Positions 11,415-20,474 of a DNA stretch of 64,000 nucleotides are shown here, one piece after another. The DNA comes from Halarcobacter ebronensis (GTDB lineage Bacteria > Campylobacterota > Campylobacteria > Campylobacterales > Arcobacteraceae): the NCBI RefSeq assembly GCF_013201825.1, contig NZ_CP053836.1, positions 1 through 64,000 on the forward strand, in the 5' to 3' direction. Each line of letters begins with the position of its first letter. The first letter of the stretch is position 1. A program made the translations under genes and the position numbers. The notes under the pieces were generated by a model. That model was not told the DNA's origin and ran no database searches. It saw nothing but the letters and a program-made list of their open reading frames with translations.

Positions 11415-13154
11415 TTATTTTGAAGTTAATAGACTAATTATAAACTCCGCACCATCTTTTCTATTTACAACTTCAAGCTTTCCTTTCATATTTTTTTCAA
11501 TGATAATTTTAGACATATAAAGACCTATTCCTAAGCCACTCTCTTTTGTTGTAAAATAGGGTTCAAAAATTTTTTTTAGGATTTTTTCTTCTATGCCACC
11601 AGCATTATCTATTATTTTGATAATAAAATATTTATCGGTTTTAGAGAGTTCTATTACTATTTTAGGATTTATTGTTTTATTTTTTATAAATTCATCTTTG
11701 GCATTATTCAATAGATTAAATATCACTTGAGAAAGCTGTCCTTTATAAGTGTTTATTTGAAAATCTTTTTTATAAAATAGTTTAATTTCTATATCTAATA
11801 CTTTAAAACTCTCATTTAACAACCTAATATTCTCTTTTATACACTCAATAAGTGAAAAATCGCTTTGAAGTTTTGATGTCTTAAAAAAATTCCTAAAATC
11901 ATCAATTGTTTGTGACATAAACTCTATTTGTCTATTTGCTTCTTCACTTTTTTTACTAATATATTCATTGTTTAGTTTGTTATTATCATAAGCAGCTTTA
12001 ATATTCATAATAATATATGATAAATGGGTTAGAGGTTGTCTCCATTGATGGGCAATATTACCTATCATTTCACCCATTGAAGCTAATTTACTCTGATTTA
12101 TCAAAAGGGTTTCATTTTGTTGTTTTTCTAGCTCTATTTGTCTGATTTTTAATCCTAATGCAAGGGAGAAAATAAGAGATTCCAAAGGTATTCCTATATG
12201 TAAAAGATATAAATCGTTCATCTCAAAAAAATTTGTTTCAGAGAAAAAGACAATTGAAAAAAGTAAAGCCCACCCTATTAAATAGATAATAGCAGTTTTA
12301 TTTCCCCTTTTTAATACAACAAATGCTGAAAAAATCAAAATCAAAATAACATAATGTAATGAGATGTACTCAAATATATTAAGACTTTGAGAAAATAGAA
12401 TCATAAAAGAGTTTATGATTATAATAAGAGCTAAAACTTTAAGAGCTTTATGGATAGATGGAGTATATTTTTTGGTATCTAAAAATTCCAAATTAAATAA
12501 AATGGAAAAAAATAGTATAAAATTTATCAATATTGAGATTGATGAATCTATAATTTTTTCATTAACAGTTGTTATGCAACTAAAAATAAACATCTCTTTA
12601 TACATAATAAGCAATAAAAAGAATAACAATAATTGTAAAATTGAATAGTATAAAAAAGCTCGTTTTTTATTTGATAAATAAAATACTAAATTGTATAAAA
12701 AAGCACAAAGCAATATACCATATGAGATTCCAAAAAAGATTTTTTCATTTTTTAAAATATAGTTATATTCCAACTCATTATATATTTTTATATAAAACTT
12801 TGGCAAGTTATTATTTGCTTTAAAGACTAAAATCAAAGGCTCATTAATATCTTTATCGATTTTTATTAGAGGATAATCATCATTTAGTCTATATTTTAAA
12901 TTTGAAGAGACAAAAATATCTGGTTTGCAAAATATTTTTATATAGAAGATTTCATTATTTAGTATTTTTTTGTTTATATTAATTTTAAAAGTTATATCTT
13001 TATTTGTTTGAATATTTTTATAATTAGAGTTTTCAAAAGGTTCAAAAGTGATTCCATCATATGAGATAAATTTTGAACCAAATAGTGAATCTTTTATTGT
13101 TGTAGCATCTAAGTTTATTAAAATTAAAAAGATAAAAAGGATAATTCTAAGCAT
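11415..13154 (-). CDS. 7TMR-DISM sensor histidine kinase
   Basis: The 579-aa protein has a signal/TM start, an extracellular beta-rich domain (about 20-130, 7TMR-DISMED2-like) and about seven transmembrane helices (about 135-330). A dimerisation helix with His in NIAHQWRQPLT and an HATPase domain (DNAGGI, GLGIGLYMS) follow. It overlaps the response regulator gene upstream by 8 bp (start 13154, regulator stop 13147), so the two form a translationally coupled two-component pair. The ligand is unknown. Confidence 0.9.
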   Translation of the reverse strand: MLRIILFIFLILINLDATTIKDSLFGSKFISYDGITFEPFENSNYKNIQTNKDITFKININKKILNNEIFYIKIFCKPDIFVSSNLKYRLNDDYPLIKIDKDINEPLILVFKANNNLPKFYIKIYNELEYNYILKNEKIFFGISYGILLCAFLYNLVFYLSNKKRAFLYYSILQLLLFFLLLIMYKEMFIFSCITTVNEKIIDSSISILINFILFFSILFNLEFLDTKKYTPSIHKALKVLALIIIINSFMILFSQSLNIFEYISLHYVILILIFSAFVVLKRGNKTAIIYLIGWALLFSIVFFSETNFFEMNDLYLLHIGIPLESLIFSLALGLKIRQIELEKQQNETLLINQSKLASMGEMIGNIAHQWRQPLTHLSYIIMNIKAAYDNNKLNNEYISKKSEEANRQIEFMSQTIDDFRNFFKTSKLQSDFSLIECIKENIRLLNESFKVLDIEIKLFYKKDFQINTYKGQLSQVIFNLLNNAKDEFIKNKTINPKIVIELSKTDKYFIIKIIDNAGGIEEKILKKIFEPYFTTKESGLGIGLYMSKIIIEKNMKGKLEVVNRKDGAEFIISLLTSK

Positions 13155-13815
13155 TTAATTTATAACCTATGCCAGATATGTTTTTGATACTCTCTTTTGA
13201 GATCTTTTTTCTTAACTCTTTTACAATAGTTCTTAAAGCATCTTCGGTCATCAAACCTTTCCACACATAATTGTTTAATTCACTATATTTTACTGCTCTT
13301 TTATTATTATTTATTAATAATTCTAAAAATAGAAGCTCTTTTTTTGTCAAAACTATAGGTTCTTTATCTTTGAATAAAGTTTTATTATAAGTATCAAAAG
13401 TAAAATTATCTGAAAATTTAAAAATATTTTTATTATCAATCATATCTTCTATACATGATTTTAATACGGGTAAAAGTTTATTAGCTGTTAATGGTTTTAA
13501 TAAATATTTTACCAAACCCAATTCAACAGCTTCAAGTAAATACGAAGTTTCTAAAAATGCAGTAGCTAATATTATTTTGGTTTTTTTATCATCTTTTCGT
13601 ATTTTTCTTATCATCTCCAATCCGTTTAGTTTAGGCATTTTTATATCTGTTATTATAATATCAGGGATATGAAGTTTATATTTTTCAAAACCCTCTAAAC
13701 CATCTTTTGCTTCAATTACATTATCACAATAAAAACCTAAATACTCTACGGCATTTTCCCTTATAAAATCTTCATCATCAATATATAAAATTTTTAAGTT
13801 TTTTAACTCTTCCAT
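13147..13815 (-). CDS. OmpR-type response regulator
   Basis: The 222-aa protein has a receiver domain with phospho-acceptor Asp in DIIITDIKMPKLNG and Lys in LLKPLT, then a winged-helix DNA-binding domain ending NISGIGYKLNA. It is the cognate regulator of the overlapping 7TMR-DISM kinase. Confidence 0.92.
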   Translation of the reverse strand: MEELKNLKILYIDDEDFIRENAVEYLGFYCDNVIEAKDGLEGFEKYKLHIPDIIITDIKMPKLNGLEMIRKIRKDDKKTKIILATAFLETSYLLEAVELGLVKYLLKPLTANKLLPVLKSCIEDMIDNKNIFKFSDNFTFDTYNKTLFKDKEPIVLTKKELLFLELLINNNKRAVKYSELNNYVWKGLMTEDALRTIVKELRKKISKESIKNISGIGYKLNA

Positions 13816-13872
13816 AATTAGTTCTCCTTTCTTATTATAATTAAAAAAAGATGTGGTAATTATGGTTTTAAT

Positions 13873-14493
13873 TTATATATTTATTAAAATTGCAATTATT
13901 ATAAGAATAAAGCCTGAACTCTTTTCTATATAGTTTGAATAGTTCTCCAAAAAAATCTTACTTTTTTTATTTGTAACCAAATAAACTATAAATATATCCC
14001 ACAATAAAACAGCAAAAAACATCCATGCTGCATAAAATATTTGGATTGAAAATGAAGTATCATTTTGTATAGAAATAGAAAACATTGTAAAATAAAATAT
14101 TGAATTTTTTGGGTTTAAAATCGCTGAAAAAAATCCCATAGAAAAGTATTTAAAGATATCTTTTTTTGTTTTCTTTTTTTCGATTTTTTTACCAAATAGT
14201 TCCCTTTTTTTCGATTTTAAGAGTAAAAAACCAATATATAAAAGATAAATAGAACCTAATATTTTTATTGTTGCAAATATTAATTGATTCTCTTTTATTA
14301 AACTTATTCCAAAAAGTGCAAGTAAAATATAAAAAAGGTTTGCAAAAGCAATACCTGTGGATGTTAATATTCCTCCCAATTTACCATATTTAGATGAGTT
14401 TGATAATATAATAAAAAAATCTACTCCTGGACTCAATAATGCCATAAAGTGAGCTAAAGCAAGGGTTAAAAACCCTATCATAAAATTTTCCAT
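13873..14493 (-). CDS. LysE/RhtB family amino-acid exporter
   Basis: The 206-aa protein is an integral membrane protein with about six helices and the family motif near the N-terminus, LLSPGVDFFIILSNSSKYG. Members export amino acids or similar metabolites. It lies 42 bp downstream of an AraC-type regulator on the same strand, which may control it. The substrate cannot be deduced. Confidence 0.88.
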   Translation of the reverse strand: MENFMIGFLTLALAHFMALLSPGVDFFIILSNSSKYGKLGGILTSTGIAFANLFYILLALFGISLIKENQLIFATIKILGSIYLLYIGFLLLKSKKRELFGKKIEKKKTKKDIFKYFSMGFFSAILNPKNSIFYFTMFSISIQNDTSFSIQIFYAAWMFFAVLLWDIFIVYLVTNKKSKIFLENYSNYIEKSSGFILIIIAILINI

Positions 14494-14535
14494 AATCCTC
14501 CTTTTAAAGAAGGAATTATAAATTACAATTTTGTT

Positions 14536-15348
14536 TTAGTCTTGTACAAAATTGAGTCTATAATTGTTTGGAGTAACTGCAACTATTTTTGTAAAATTTC
14601 TATGGAAATGGCTTTGGTCTGAAAAACCACATTCAAGGGCAACATCTACAATAGAACCTCCCTCTTGAAGAAGTTTTTTTGCTTGGTTTATTTTCAAATT
14701 GACTAAATAGGAATGGGGTGTTATTTTTAGTTGGTTTTTAAAAAGTCTTATAATATAAAAAAGGTTTAAATCAAACTCTTTTGATATCTCATTTAGTGAA
14801 ATGTTCTCTTTGTAATGGATTTTCAAATAGTCTAATATTTTATCAATTATCTCATTATCTTCATCATTTTTTATATCTTCAAAACCATCTTCGAAAAGAG
14901 TAGTAAAAAAACAGATAAGTTCATTTTCTTTCTCTTCAAATGAAATAGCACTAAAAAGATTTTCACATAAGTTTTTAAACTCTTCATAAACTTTATTATT
15001 TTCAATTAGATTTTTATTATAAGAAGTAAACTCTTTAATATTTTTGTAAATAGATTTTTGAATCTCAAAACACCAATTTTTATCCAAATAGAGCATATAA
15101 TATTGATTTGGTTTTTTATCCAAAGGGTTACAAGAGTGGATCTCATTTGGATTTATAACTGCCAACATTCCTTTTTTAAAATTATATTTATTATTTCTAT
15201 TTGTATAAATACTTTCTCCATCGATATTTATACCTATTGAAAAGGTTTCATGTAGGTGATCTTTGTATCGTTTTTCATTATTTGAATGTCTAAGTTCTAA
15301 ATAGGGCATATTTTCATGGGTGAATATTTTTGTAAAAATTTTATTCAT
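14536..15348 (-). CDS. AraC family transcriptional regulator
   Basis: The protein (270 aa from the ATG at 15348) has an N-terminal cupin-like sensing domain (HLHETFSIGINIDG) and a C-terminal pair of helix-turn-helices ending in a typical AraC signature (ALECGFSDQSHFHRNFTKIVAVTPNNYR-like, about 235-262). A longer reading to 15429 would run into the preceding tautomerase gene, so the internal ATG is preferred. It sits between the tautomerase and the LysE exporter on one strand. Confidence 0.88.
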   Translation of the reverse strand: MNKIFTKIFTHENMPYLELRHSNNEKRYKDHLHETFSIGINIDGESIYTNRNNKYNFKKGMLAVINPNEIHSCNPLDKKPNQYYMLYLDKNWCFEIQKSIYKNIKEFTSYNKNLIENNKVYEEFKNLCENLFSAISFEEKENELICFFTTLFEDGFEDIKNDEDNEIIDKILDYLKIHYKENISLNEISKEFDLNLFYIIRLFKNQLKITPHSYLVNLKINQAKKLLQEGGSIVDVALECGFSDQSHFHRNFTKIVAVTPNNYRLNFVQD

Positions 15349-15398
15349 GGTGTTATTATATGTTATTATTGATAAATAGTAAAGAAAAATTGTCCCTT

Positions 15399-15791
15399 TT
15401 ATGCAAGTGGATCTTCTCCATTTTTCCAAGAGGCAAGATATTTTTCTATTAAATGAAAATCCTCTCCTTTGTGTTCTGTAAAGGTTATATATTGATTTCT
15501 ATTTGCAATTTTGAACTCTTTATTTACAATTGACATAAACCTTAATGCTAATACTCTTCTTTGTTCTAAAGTTCTACCTTCTCTAACATCCAAATTCATT
15601 AAACAAAGTTCTTCATCAGGATTTGCTCTACCTATAGATAGATTATATTTATCATACTCTCTAATTGAAATAGCAATATGATCAGTTCCTGTTTGCATTA
15701 CTTCAGAGAAACTATCTCTAATCTTTGCTGCAAAATTCTTTTTTGTTTTATTATCTATATTTTTATTTATTTCAAATTGAAGATGGGGCAT
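15399..15791 (-). CDS. Tautomerase superfamily protein (CHMI/MIF-like)
   Basis: This 130-aa protein begins MPHLQFEI, giving the N-terminal Pro that serves as the catalytic base in tautomerases after Met removal. Length and the C-terminal FTEHKGEDFHL region fit the 5-carboxymethyl-2-hydroxymuconate isomerase type. The actual substrate is unknown. It is the first gene of a probable tautomerase-AraC-LysE unit. Confidence 0.75.
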   Translation of the reverse strand: MPHLQFEINKNIDNKTKKNFAAKIRDSFSEVMQTGTDHIAISIREYDKYNLSIGRANPDEELCLMNLDVREGRTLEQRRVLALRFMSIVNKEFKIANRNQYITFTEHKGEDFHLIEKYLASWKNGEDPLA

Positions 15792-15946
15792 GACAACTCC
15801 TTAAAAGATTTTTTTGATTATAAAGTAATAACTTCAATAGTTTAAATAAAGCTTTTAAATATATATAAAACTTAAGTTTCCTTAAATATTATATAAGTTG
15901 ACATAAAATAATATATAAATAATGTATAAACATATAAAGGAATAAC

Positions 15947-16276
15947 ATGGAAACATATTCTCAAAAAGAGCAACTTTCAAAAGCTATAGAGTCAAATTCT
16001 CTGGAAGAGTTGCATATATTACATCTCTCTAGGTATATGAATGTAAGAAGAGCAGTTGCAAGAAATAGTAATATTAGTACAGAGATTGCTAATAAACTAT
16101 TAATGGATCCTGTTATGAATGTAAGTTATATGGCATCCCTTCACCCTAAATGCACAAATGAAAGAGTTTTCCCAGAAGAGCATCTTACTTCTTGCGTAAT
16201 GTGTGAAAGAGATGAACGTGAACTTATTTGTGATAGTTGTAATCAAAAAGAATATAGTTCAAATATTATTTATTAA
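15947..16276 (+). CDS. LRV-like CxxC mini-protein 2
   Basis: The 109-aa protein is a paralog of the product at 10.1 kb. It shares NVRRAVARNSNISTEIANKL, then DPVMNVSYMASLHPKCT, and the C-terminal CVMC-x8-CDSC. It has an AAAGGA ribosome site. Unlike copy 1 it has no -24/-12 motif; TTGACA about 50 bp before the ATG suggests a sigma-70 promoter. A third copy follows 140 bp downstream. Confidence 0.78.
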   Translation: METYSQKEQLSKAIESNSLEELHILHLSRYMNVRRAVARNSNISTEIANKLLMDPVMNVSYMASLHPKCTNERVFPEEHLTSCVMCERDERELICDSCNQKEYSSNIIY

Positions 16277-16416
16277 ACTAAAAAATTATTTAATTAAGAA
16301 ATTTAATTATATAAATTAAGTAAAATATATATATTGTCTCAAAAATGTCTCTTTTTTAAAAAATTATAAGTATATATAAACTAAAATTAACTGATAATTT
16401 CATTTAAGGAATTGAT

Positions 16417-16749
16417 ATGACAATAAAAGAAGACTTATTGCAACATCAGCTAAAACGTGCAATTGAGTCAACAGATTTGGAAGAGTTAAAATTACTTCAC
16501 AGATCTCAGTATATGAATGTGAGAAGAGCAGTTGCAAAAAATAAAAGTATAGATTCGGAGATTGCAAATAATTTAGCCCATGATCCTGTTTTAAATGTAT
16601 GTTATATAGCATCACAAAATCCAAAATGTACTGAAAAAAGAGAGTTTAGTAAAGATATTATTACAGTATGTGTAACTTGTGAAAAAAGTGAAATTGAATT
16701 GGCTTGTGAAAGTTGCGAAAAACTTACAAACTCCTCTTTACATTTTTAG
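16417..16749 (+). CDS. LRV-like CxxC mini-protein 3
   Basis: The 110-aa protein is the third member of the family: NVRRAVAKNKSIDSEIANNL, DPVLNVCYIASQNPKCT, and C-terminal CVTC-x8-CESC. Copies 2 and 3 lie in tandem and probably arose by duplication. Its last 26 bp overlap the 3' end of the convergent transporter gene. Confidence 0.78.
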   Translation: MTIKEDLLQHQLKRAIESTDLEELKLLHRSQYMNVRRAVAKNKSIDSEIANNLAHDPVLNVCYIASQNPKCTEKREFSKDIITVCVTCEKSEIELACESCEKLTNSSLHF

Positions 16750-17599
16750 AGTTTAATATTGCTATTGCAATACCTATTAAAATAATATCAGTTGAGAAGA
16801 ATAGTTTAAAAGTAAAGGTTTCATCTAATAAAAATATTCCTAAAACTATAGCTAAAGGTGGAACAATTAGTTGGATTATCCCTGAAGTACTTATATCTAT
16901 TTGGGGAAGAATATGATACCAAAGAAGATATCCCAAAGAAGAAGTGATTCCCCCTGAAATAAAAGCTAAAAGAACCCCATAACTATTAAAGTAAATCGAA
17001 TCAATAAATAGCAAATAAAAAATAGTTGTAAAGAGTAGAGCCTTTACAAAATTATCAGTTGTATTATATAGGGCATTAATACTTTTTTTCCCAAGTATTG
17101 TATAAAAAGCCCAAGCAAATCCTGAGATAATCATAAGTAATACATAATAGAAGGGAAGATTTAACTCTTCACTTGGAAAAAGAAGATAAAAAAGACCCAT
17201 AAAAGCTAAAAATATCCCAAAAGATTTTCTTTTTGAAATTTTTTCACCTCTTAAAAAAGCTATTTTCATTATAACTAATTGAACAATGGCAAAGAGAATA
17301 AGGGTTCCTATCCCTGCATCAAGATTTATATATGCGTATGAAAAAGTTATTGCATATAAAAAAAGACAAAAGGCACTAAGCCAATTTATTTTTATATTAA
17401 TGGGGTATTTTTTCTCTTTTATAAAAAATATTAAAAGGAGAGTCAAAGCACCAAAGAAGAGTCTAAAAAATGTAAAACTAAAGGCATCTATATGATTATT
17501 TATCAATGCTGCTCTTGCAAGTAAAGAGCTTGTTGAAAAGAAAAAAAGTGTTATTACAATAAGGAGAAAAAGTTTTATATTATAAGACTTCTCCTTCAT
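16724..17599 (-). CDS. DMT superfamily (EamA) transporter
   Basis: The 291-aa protein has about ten transmembrane helices arranged as two EamA repeats, the second with a typical ending (QLIVPPLAIVLGIFLLDE). Family members are small-molecule exporters. The gene starts 4 bp after the oxidoreductase gene upstream, so the two are likely cotranscribed. Confidence 0.88.
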   Translation of the reverse strand: MKEKSYNIKLFLLIVITLFFFSTSSLLARAALINNHIDAFSFTFFRLFFGALTLLLIFFIKEKKYPINIKINWLSAFCLFLYAITFSYAYINLDAGIGTLILFAIVQLVIMKIAFLRGEKISKRKSFGIFLAFMGLFYLLFPSEELNLPFYYVLLMIISGFAWAFYTILGKKSINALYNTTDNFVKALLFTTIFYLLFIDSIYFNSYGVLLAFISGGITSSLGYLLWYHILPQIDISTSGIIQLIVPPLAIVLGIFLLDETFTFKLFFSTDIILIGIAIAILNSKNVKRSL

Positions 17600-17603
17600 T
17601 TTT

Positions 17604-18632
17604 TTAACTCCTAAACTCTGGATTATTTTTGAAAAACTCTTCTACTTTATGGGTATGGGAATAGATTTTTCCACTTCTTCTTAAAAAAGAGTTTACAATA
17701 TGATAACCATGATTTAGTGCTGCTGCTATTGAACCCCCTGTATTAAAGGCAATATCTCCTGCAACATAGAGTCTTGGAATATTTGTTCTATAATGTTCAT
17801 CATAGATTGGTTTTCCCTCTTTATCAACCTCTATTCCAACTTTTTTTAAAAAATCAACTGGTGAGGTTCCTCCTATTGCATAGATTATTCTATCATAGAT
17901 TGTATAGTAACCATCGTCGAAATTCACTTTTACTTTTCCTTGCTCATTCTCTAATGATTTTATATCTGTATTCATCCTAAGTCTTAATTTCTCTTGCCCA
18001 TTGTATTGATAAAGAATATCTTCATTTTCTGGATTAAGTCTTGTGAACTCATCTTTTCTATAAACTAAAGTTACAGTATTTCCTTCATCAGCAAGTTCAT
18101 AAGCATATTCAGCGGCACTATTTCCACCACCTACAACTAAAATCTTTTCACCCATAGAACAGTTATCAAGATTGAAGTTTATAAACTCTTTTATTGAGGG
18201 GGGAATTTTATATGAAGGCATATTTGGTTTTCCCATTTTTCCAATAGTAATAACCACAGCTTTTGCTCTAAAACTTTGAGTTGAAGTGCTTATTAAAAAT
18301 ATATCCTCTTCTTCATTTTTTACGATATTTTCGACTTCTGTATTAAAAGCTGTATCAATTTTTTCCTCATCAAGTAGTTTGTCAAAAAAGTTTAGAGTTG
18401 TCTCTTTTGTTCCATCCATAAAAGGGATATTCCCTTCTATATCTATGGTTTGACCTTTCCAATCTTTGTCAACTCTTTTATTTGCTTTATAAAATTTTCT
18501 AATAGTGCTAGAGTGATTGTCTGCTTTATCTATTAGTAGAATATTTTCAACCCCATGAACAGCTGCTTCCACTGCTGTTCCTATCCCTCCAGGACCTCCA
18601 CCAACTATGGCAATATCATAAATTATATTCAT
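17604..18632 (-). CDS. FAD/NAD(P)-dependent oxidoreductase, YpdA-like
   Basis: The 342-aa protein has the two-dinucleotide-domain layout of thioredoxin-reductase-like enzymes: FAD motif IVGGGPGGIG near the N-terminus, NAD(P) motif VVGGGNSAAEYA near 165, and the C-terminal FAD motif PRLYVAGDIAFNTGGSIAAA. There is no CxxC redox pair, so it is not a classical thioredoxin reductase; it resembles YpdA-type reductases. The electron acceptor is unknown. Confidence 0.82.
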   Translation of the reverse strand: MNIIYDIAIVGGGPGGIGTAVEAAVHGVENILLIDKADNHSSTIRKFYKANKRVDKDWKGQTIDIEGNIPFMDGTKETTLNFFDKLLDEEKIDTAFNTEVENIVKNEEEDIFLISTSTQSFRAKAVVITIGKMGKPNMPSYKIPPSIKEFINFNLDNCSMGEKILVVGGGNSAAEYAYELADEGNTVTLVYRKDEFTRLNPENEDILYQYNGQEKLRLRMNTDIKSLENEQGKVKVNFDDGYYTIYDRIIYAIGGTSPVDFLKKVGIEVDKEGKPIYDEHYRTNIPRLYVAGDIAFNTGGSIAAALNHGYHIVNSFLRRSGKIYSHTHKVEEFFKNNPEFRS

Positions 18633-18807
18633 TAGCTACTCCAAATATATAATTTTTTGTTAAGATACATACTATAATTTATAGTTATATAATATTCTAA
18701 AATAGTAATAATACACTATTCGTATAAAATTCATATAATAAAATCTGTAAGTATAGTTTGGATAAAATAGCTACTTTGAATTAAAAAAATAACAAAGGCT
18801 TATAAAT

Positions 18808-19185
18808 ATGAAATATGGTGAAAAAGAGATTGTTGATTTTGATATTAACAAAGAGGAAAATTTTTGGCCAAATAAAAATGAAAAAAACTATACAATAAAT
18901 ATTGAATTACCTGAATTTATGGCAAAATGTCCAAGAAGTGGATATCCAGATTTTGCTACTATTAAAATTGAATATATCCCTGAAAAACTGGTAATTGAGC
19001 TAAAAGCACTTAAAATATATATCAACACATTTATGTATAGAGAGGTTTCTCATGAAGATGTTGCAAATGAGATATTTGACACTTTATATGACAAATTAAA
19101 ACCAAGATTTTTAAAAGTTATTGCTGATTTTAAACCTCGAGGTAATGTTCACACTGTTATTGAAATAGATAGCAGTAAAATGTAA
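18808..19185 (+). CDS. queF: NADPH-dependent preQ0 reductase QueF (short type)
   Basis: QueF reduces 7-cyano-7-deazaguanine to preQ1 in queuosine tRNA modification. The 125-aa protein has the signature ELPEF, the nucleophile Cys41 and Asp48 in AKCPRSGYPDFA, and the C-terminal FKPRGNVHTVIEI. Length fits the single-domain YkvM-type enzyme. No preQ1 riboswitch was recognisable in the 175-bp AT-rich region upstream. Confidence 0.95.
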   Translation: MKYGEKEIVDFDINKEENFWPNKNEKNYTINIELPEFMAKCPRSGYPDFATIKIEYIPEKLVIELKALKIYINTFMYREVSHEDVANEIFDTLYDKLKPRFLKVIADFKPRGNVHTVIEIDSSKM

Positions 19186-19194
19186 GGTTAGACT

Positions 19195-19830
19195 TTGGAG
19201 AGATTGGTAACTACTGCACAAGCAGCTGAAATACTTGGAATATCTCTTCAAGGAATACACTACAGAATTAAGAAAAAACAACTAAAATCCCTTAAAAAAT
19301 CTGGCAAAACTTTTGTTTATGTTGATGATTATCAAGAGTTAAAAGAGAACAAAGAGCCAATAATTGAGCTAAAAGAGTTTGTTCCAAATGAAACAATAAA
19401 AGAGATAATAAAAGCAAAAGATGAACAAATTGATATTTTAAAAACTTCTGTTAAATGGATGAAAAAACAATATATTTCAGAGATTTCAAGACTGGAAAAA
19501 AATCAAAAAAGAATAATTGGTGTATTTAATAGGGAGATTGAACTACTTCAAAGTGCTTTTAATGAGATGCGTTCAATTTATAAACCCCAAATAGAATTTC
19601 ATACTCAACAAGCAGCAATGCAACAACAAAGCCATAAAGAGCAGTATGCAAAAGATAGATTTATGACTTTACAAGATTTTACACTACTAATGAAAAGAAA
19701 TAATAAAAGTGAAAAAGAGATAAAACTAATAATTTTAAAAGCTGTACAAGGTAGGGATAAACGATTTATTTATAATAGAAAAGATAAAAAACTTTTGATT
19801 TTAAAGGATGATTTCTCTGATTTGATTTGA
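19195..19830 (+). CDS. MerR/excisionase-like HTH protein with coiled coil
   Basis: This 211-aa protein starts with a helix-turn-helix of the excisionase/MerR-like type (TTAQAAEILGISLQGIHYRI), then a long charged helical region (about 65-145) likely to form a coiled coil. The C-terminal domain is not recognised. The start is TTG at 19195, 9 bp after queF, so it is probably cotranscribed. DNA binding is inferred; targets are unknown. Confidence 0.75.
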   Translation: MERLVTTAQAAEILGISLQGIHYRIKKKQLKSLKKSGKTFVYVDDYQELKENKEPIIELKEFVPNETIKEIIKAKDEQIDILKTSVKWMKKQYISEISRLEKNQKRIIGVFNREIELLQSAFNEMRSIYKPQIEFHTQQAAMQQQSHKEQYAKDRFMTLQDFTLLMKRNNKSEKEIKLIILKAVQGRDKRFIYNRKDKKLLILKDDFSDLI

Positions 19831-19851
19831 AAAGAGTACAAATAGTACTCT
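19829..19851 (-). terminator. Rho-independent terminator of the SRP RNA
   Basis: Read on the minus strand, AGAGTAC-TATTT-GTACTCT is followed by TTTTC. The 7-bp perfect stem directly follows the SRP RNA 3' end. The T-run is short and overlaps the stop of the convergent HTH gene. Confidence 0.6.
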
Positions 19852-19941
19852 TCTCCAGATACCCAAACACACCACAAAAAAAGGTGCCTTGCTGTGTTCC
19901 CACCCTGGGGCTTTGCCTTTAGATACGATTGTAAGGGTCTA
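19852..19941 (-). ncRNA. ffs: Signal recognition particle RNA (4.5S type)
   Basis: The minus strand carries CAGG-GTG-GGAA-CAC-AGCAAGG, matching the conserved SRP RNA core (CAGG, 3 bp, GGAA tetraloop, 3 bp, AGCA; E. coli has CAGGUCCGGAAGGAAGCAG). Flanking bases pair as expected for a long hairpin: AGACCC at the 5' end with GGGTATCT at the 3' end. TATGCT at 19948-19953 is a plausible -10 box and a terminator hairpin follows. Ends are approximate, about 90-100 nt. Confidence 0.8.
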
Positions 19942-20060
19942 AAGAAGAGCATAAAAAGTACCTAAATACTCTTTATGCTTCTCTTTTTAGGGTTGTAATT
20001 TTATCTTAAAGAAACTTAAAGTTTTAATAAATAGAATATCTAGATTAAAAAAGGTAATTT

Positions 20061-20474
20061 ATGCTCTATTTAACTCTCTTTTTATCGGCATTTATCTCAG
20101 CAACACTTATCCCTTTTGGAAGTGAAGCTTTGCTTATTTATAATATTACCCAAGGATATAATATTTATTATCTTTTATTTTTTGCAACTTTAGGAAATGT
20201 TTTAGGAGGAGTTGTAAACTACTATTTAGGTTTTAAAGGTGAAGAGTATTTAGAAAAGAAAAAAATTTTAGATAGAAAAAAAATTGATAAATATATAAAG
20301 TTTTTCTCAAAATATGGGGGAGTTTCTTTGCTTCTCTCTTGGGCTCCAATTATTGGAGATCCCATTACTTTTATTGCTGGCACTTTAAAATATGATTTTA
20401 AAAAGTTTTTGTTTTTAGTAACTTTTTCAAAGTTTGTTAGGTACCTATTTTTGGCTTTTATAACTTTATATTAG
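20061..20474 (+). CDS. YqaA/DedA-like small membrane protein
   Basis: This 137-aa membrane protein has about four hydrophobic segments, and its layout (FGSEALLIYNITQG, GNVLGGVVNYYLG, SWAPIIGDPITFIAGTL) matches the YqaA branch of the SNARE-associated/DedA family. Molecular function is not established for this branch. Its 3' end overlaps the convergent ureG by 9 bp. Confidence 0.85.
   Translation: MLYLTLFLSAFISATLIPFGSEALLIYNITQGYNIYYLLFFATLGNVLGGVVNYYLGFKGEEYLEKKKILDRKKIDKYIKFFSKYGGVSLLLSWAPIIGDPITFIAGTLKYDFKKFLFLVTFSKFVRYLFLAFITLY

Noticed and set aside
18633-18807. PreQ1 riboswitch upstream of queF.
   Set aside because: No preQ1-I type hairpin with the A-rich tail could be found; the region is only AT-rich with -10-like words.
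19944-19988. Plus-strand hairpin with a T-run (GCATAAA...TTTATGC then CTCTTTTT) as terminator of the HTH gene.
   Set aside because: It lies over 110 bp past that gene and over the predicted SRP RNA promoter; it may be incidental, and I cannot support it as a separate feature.
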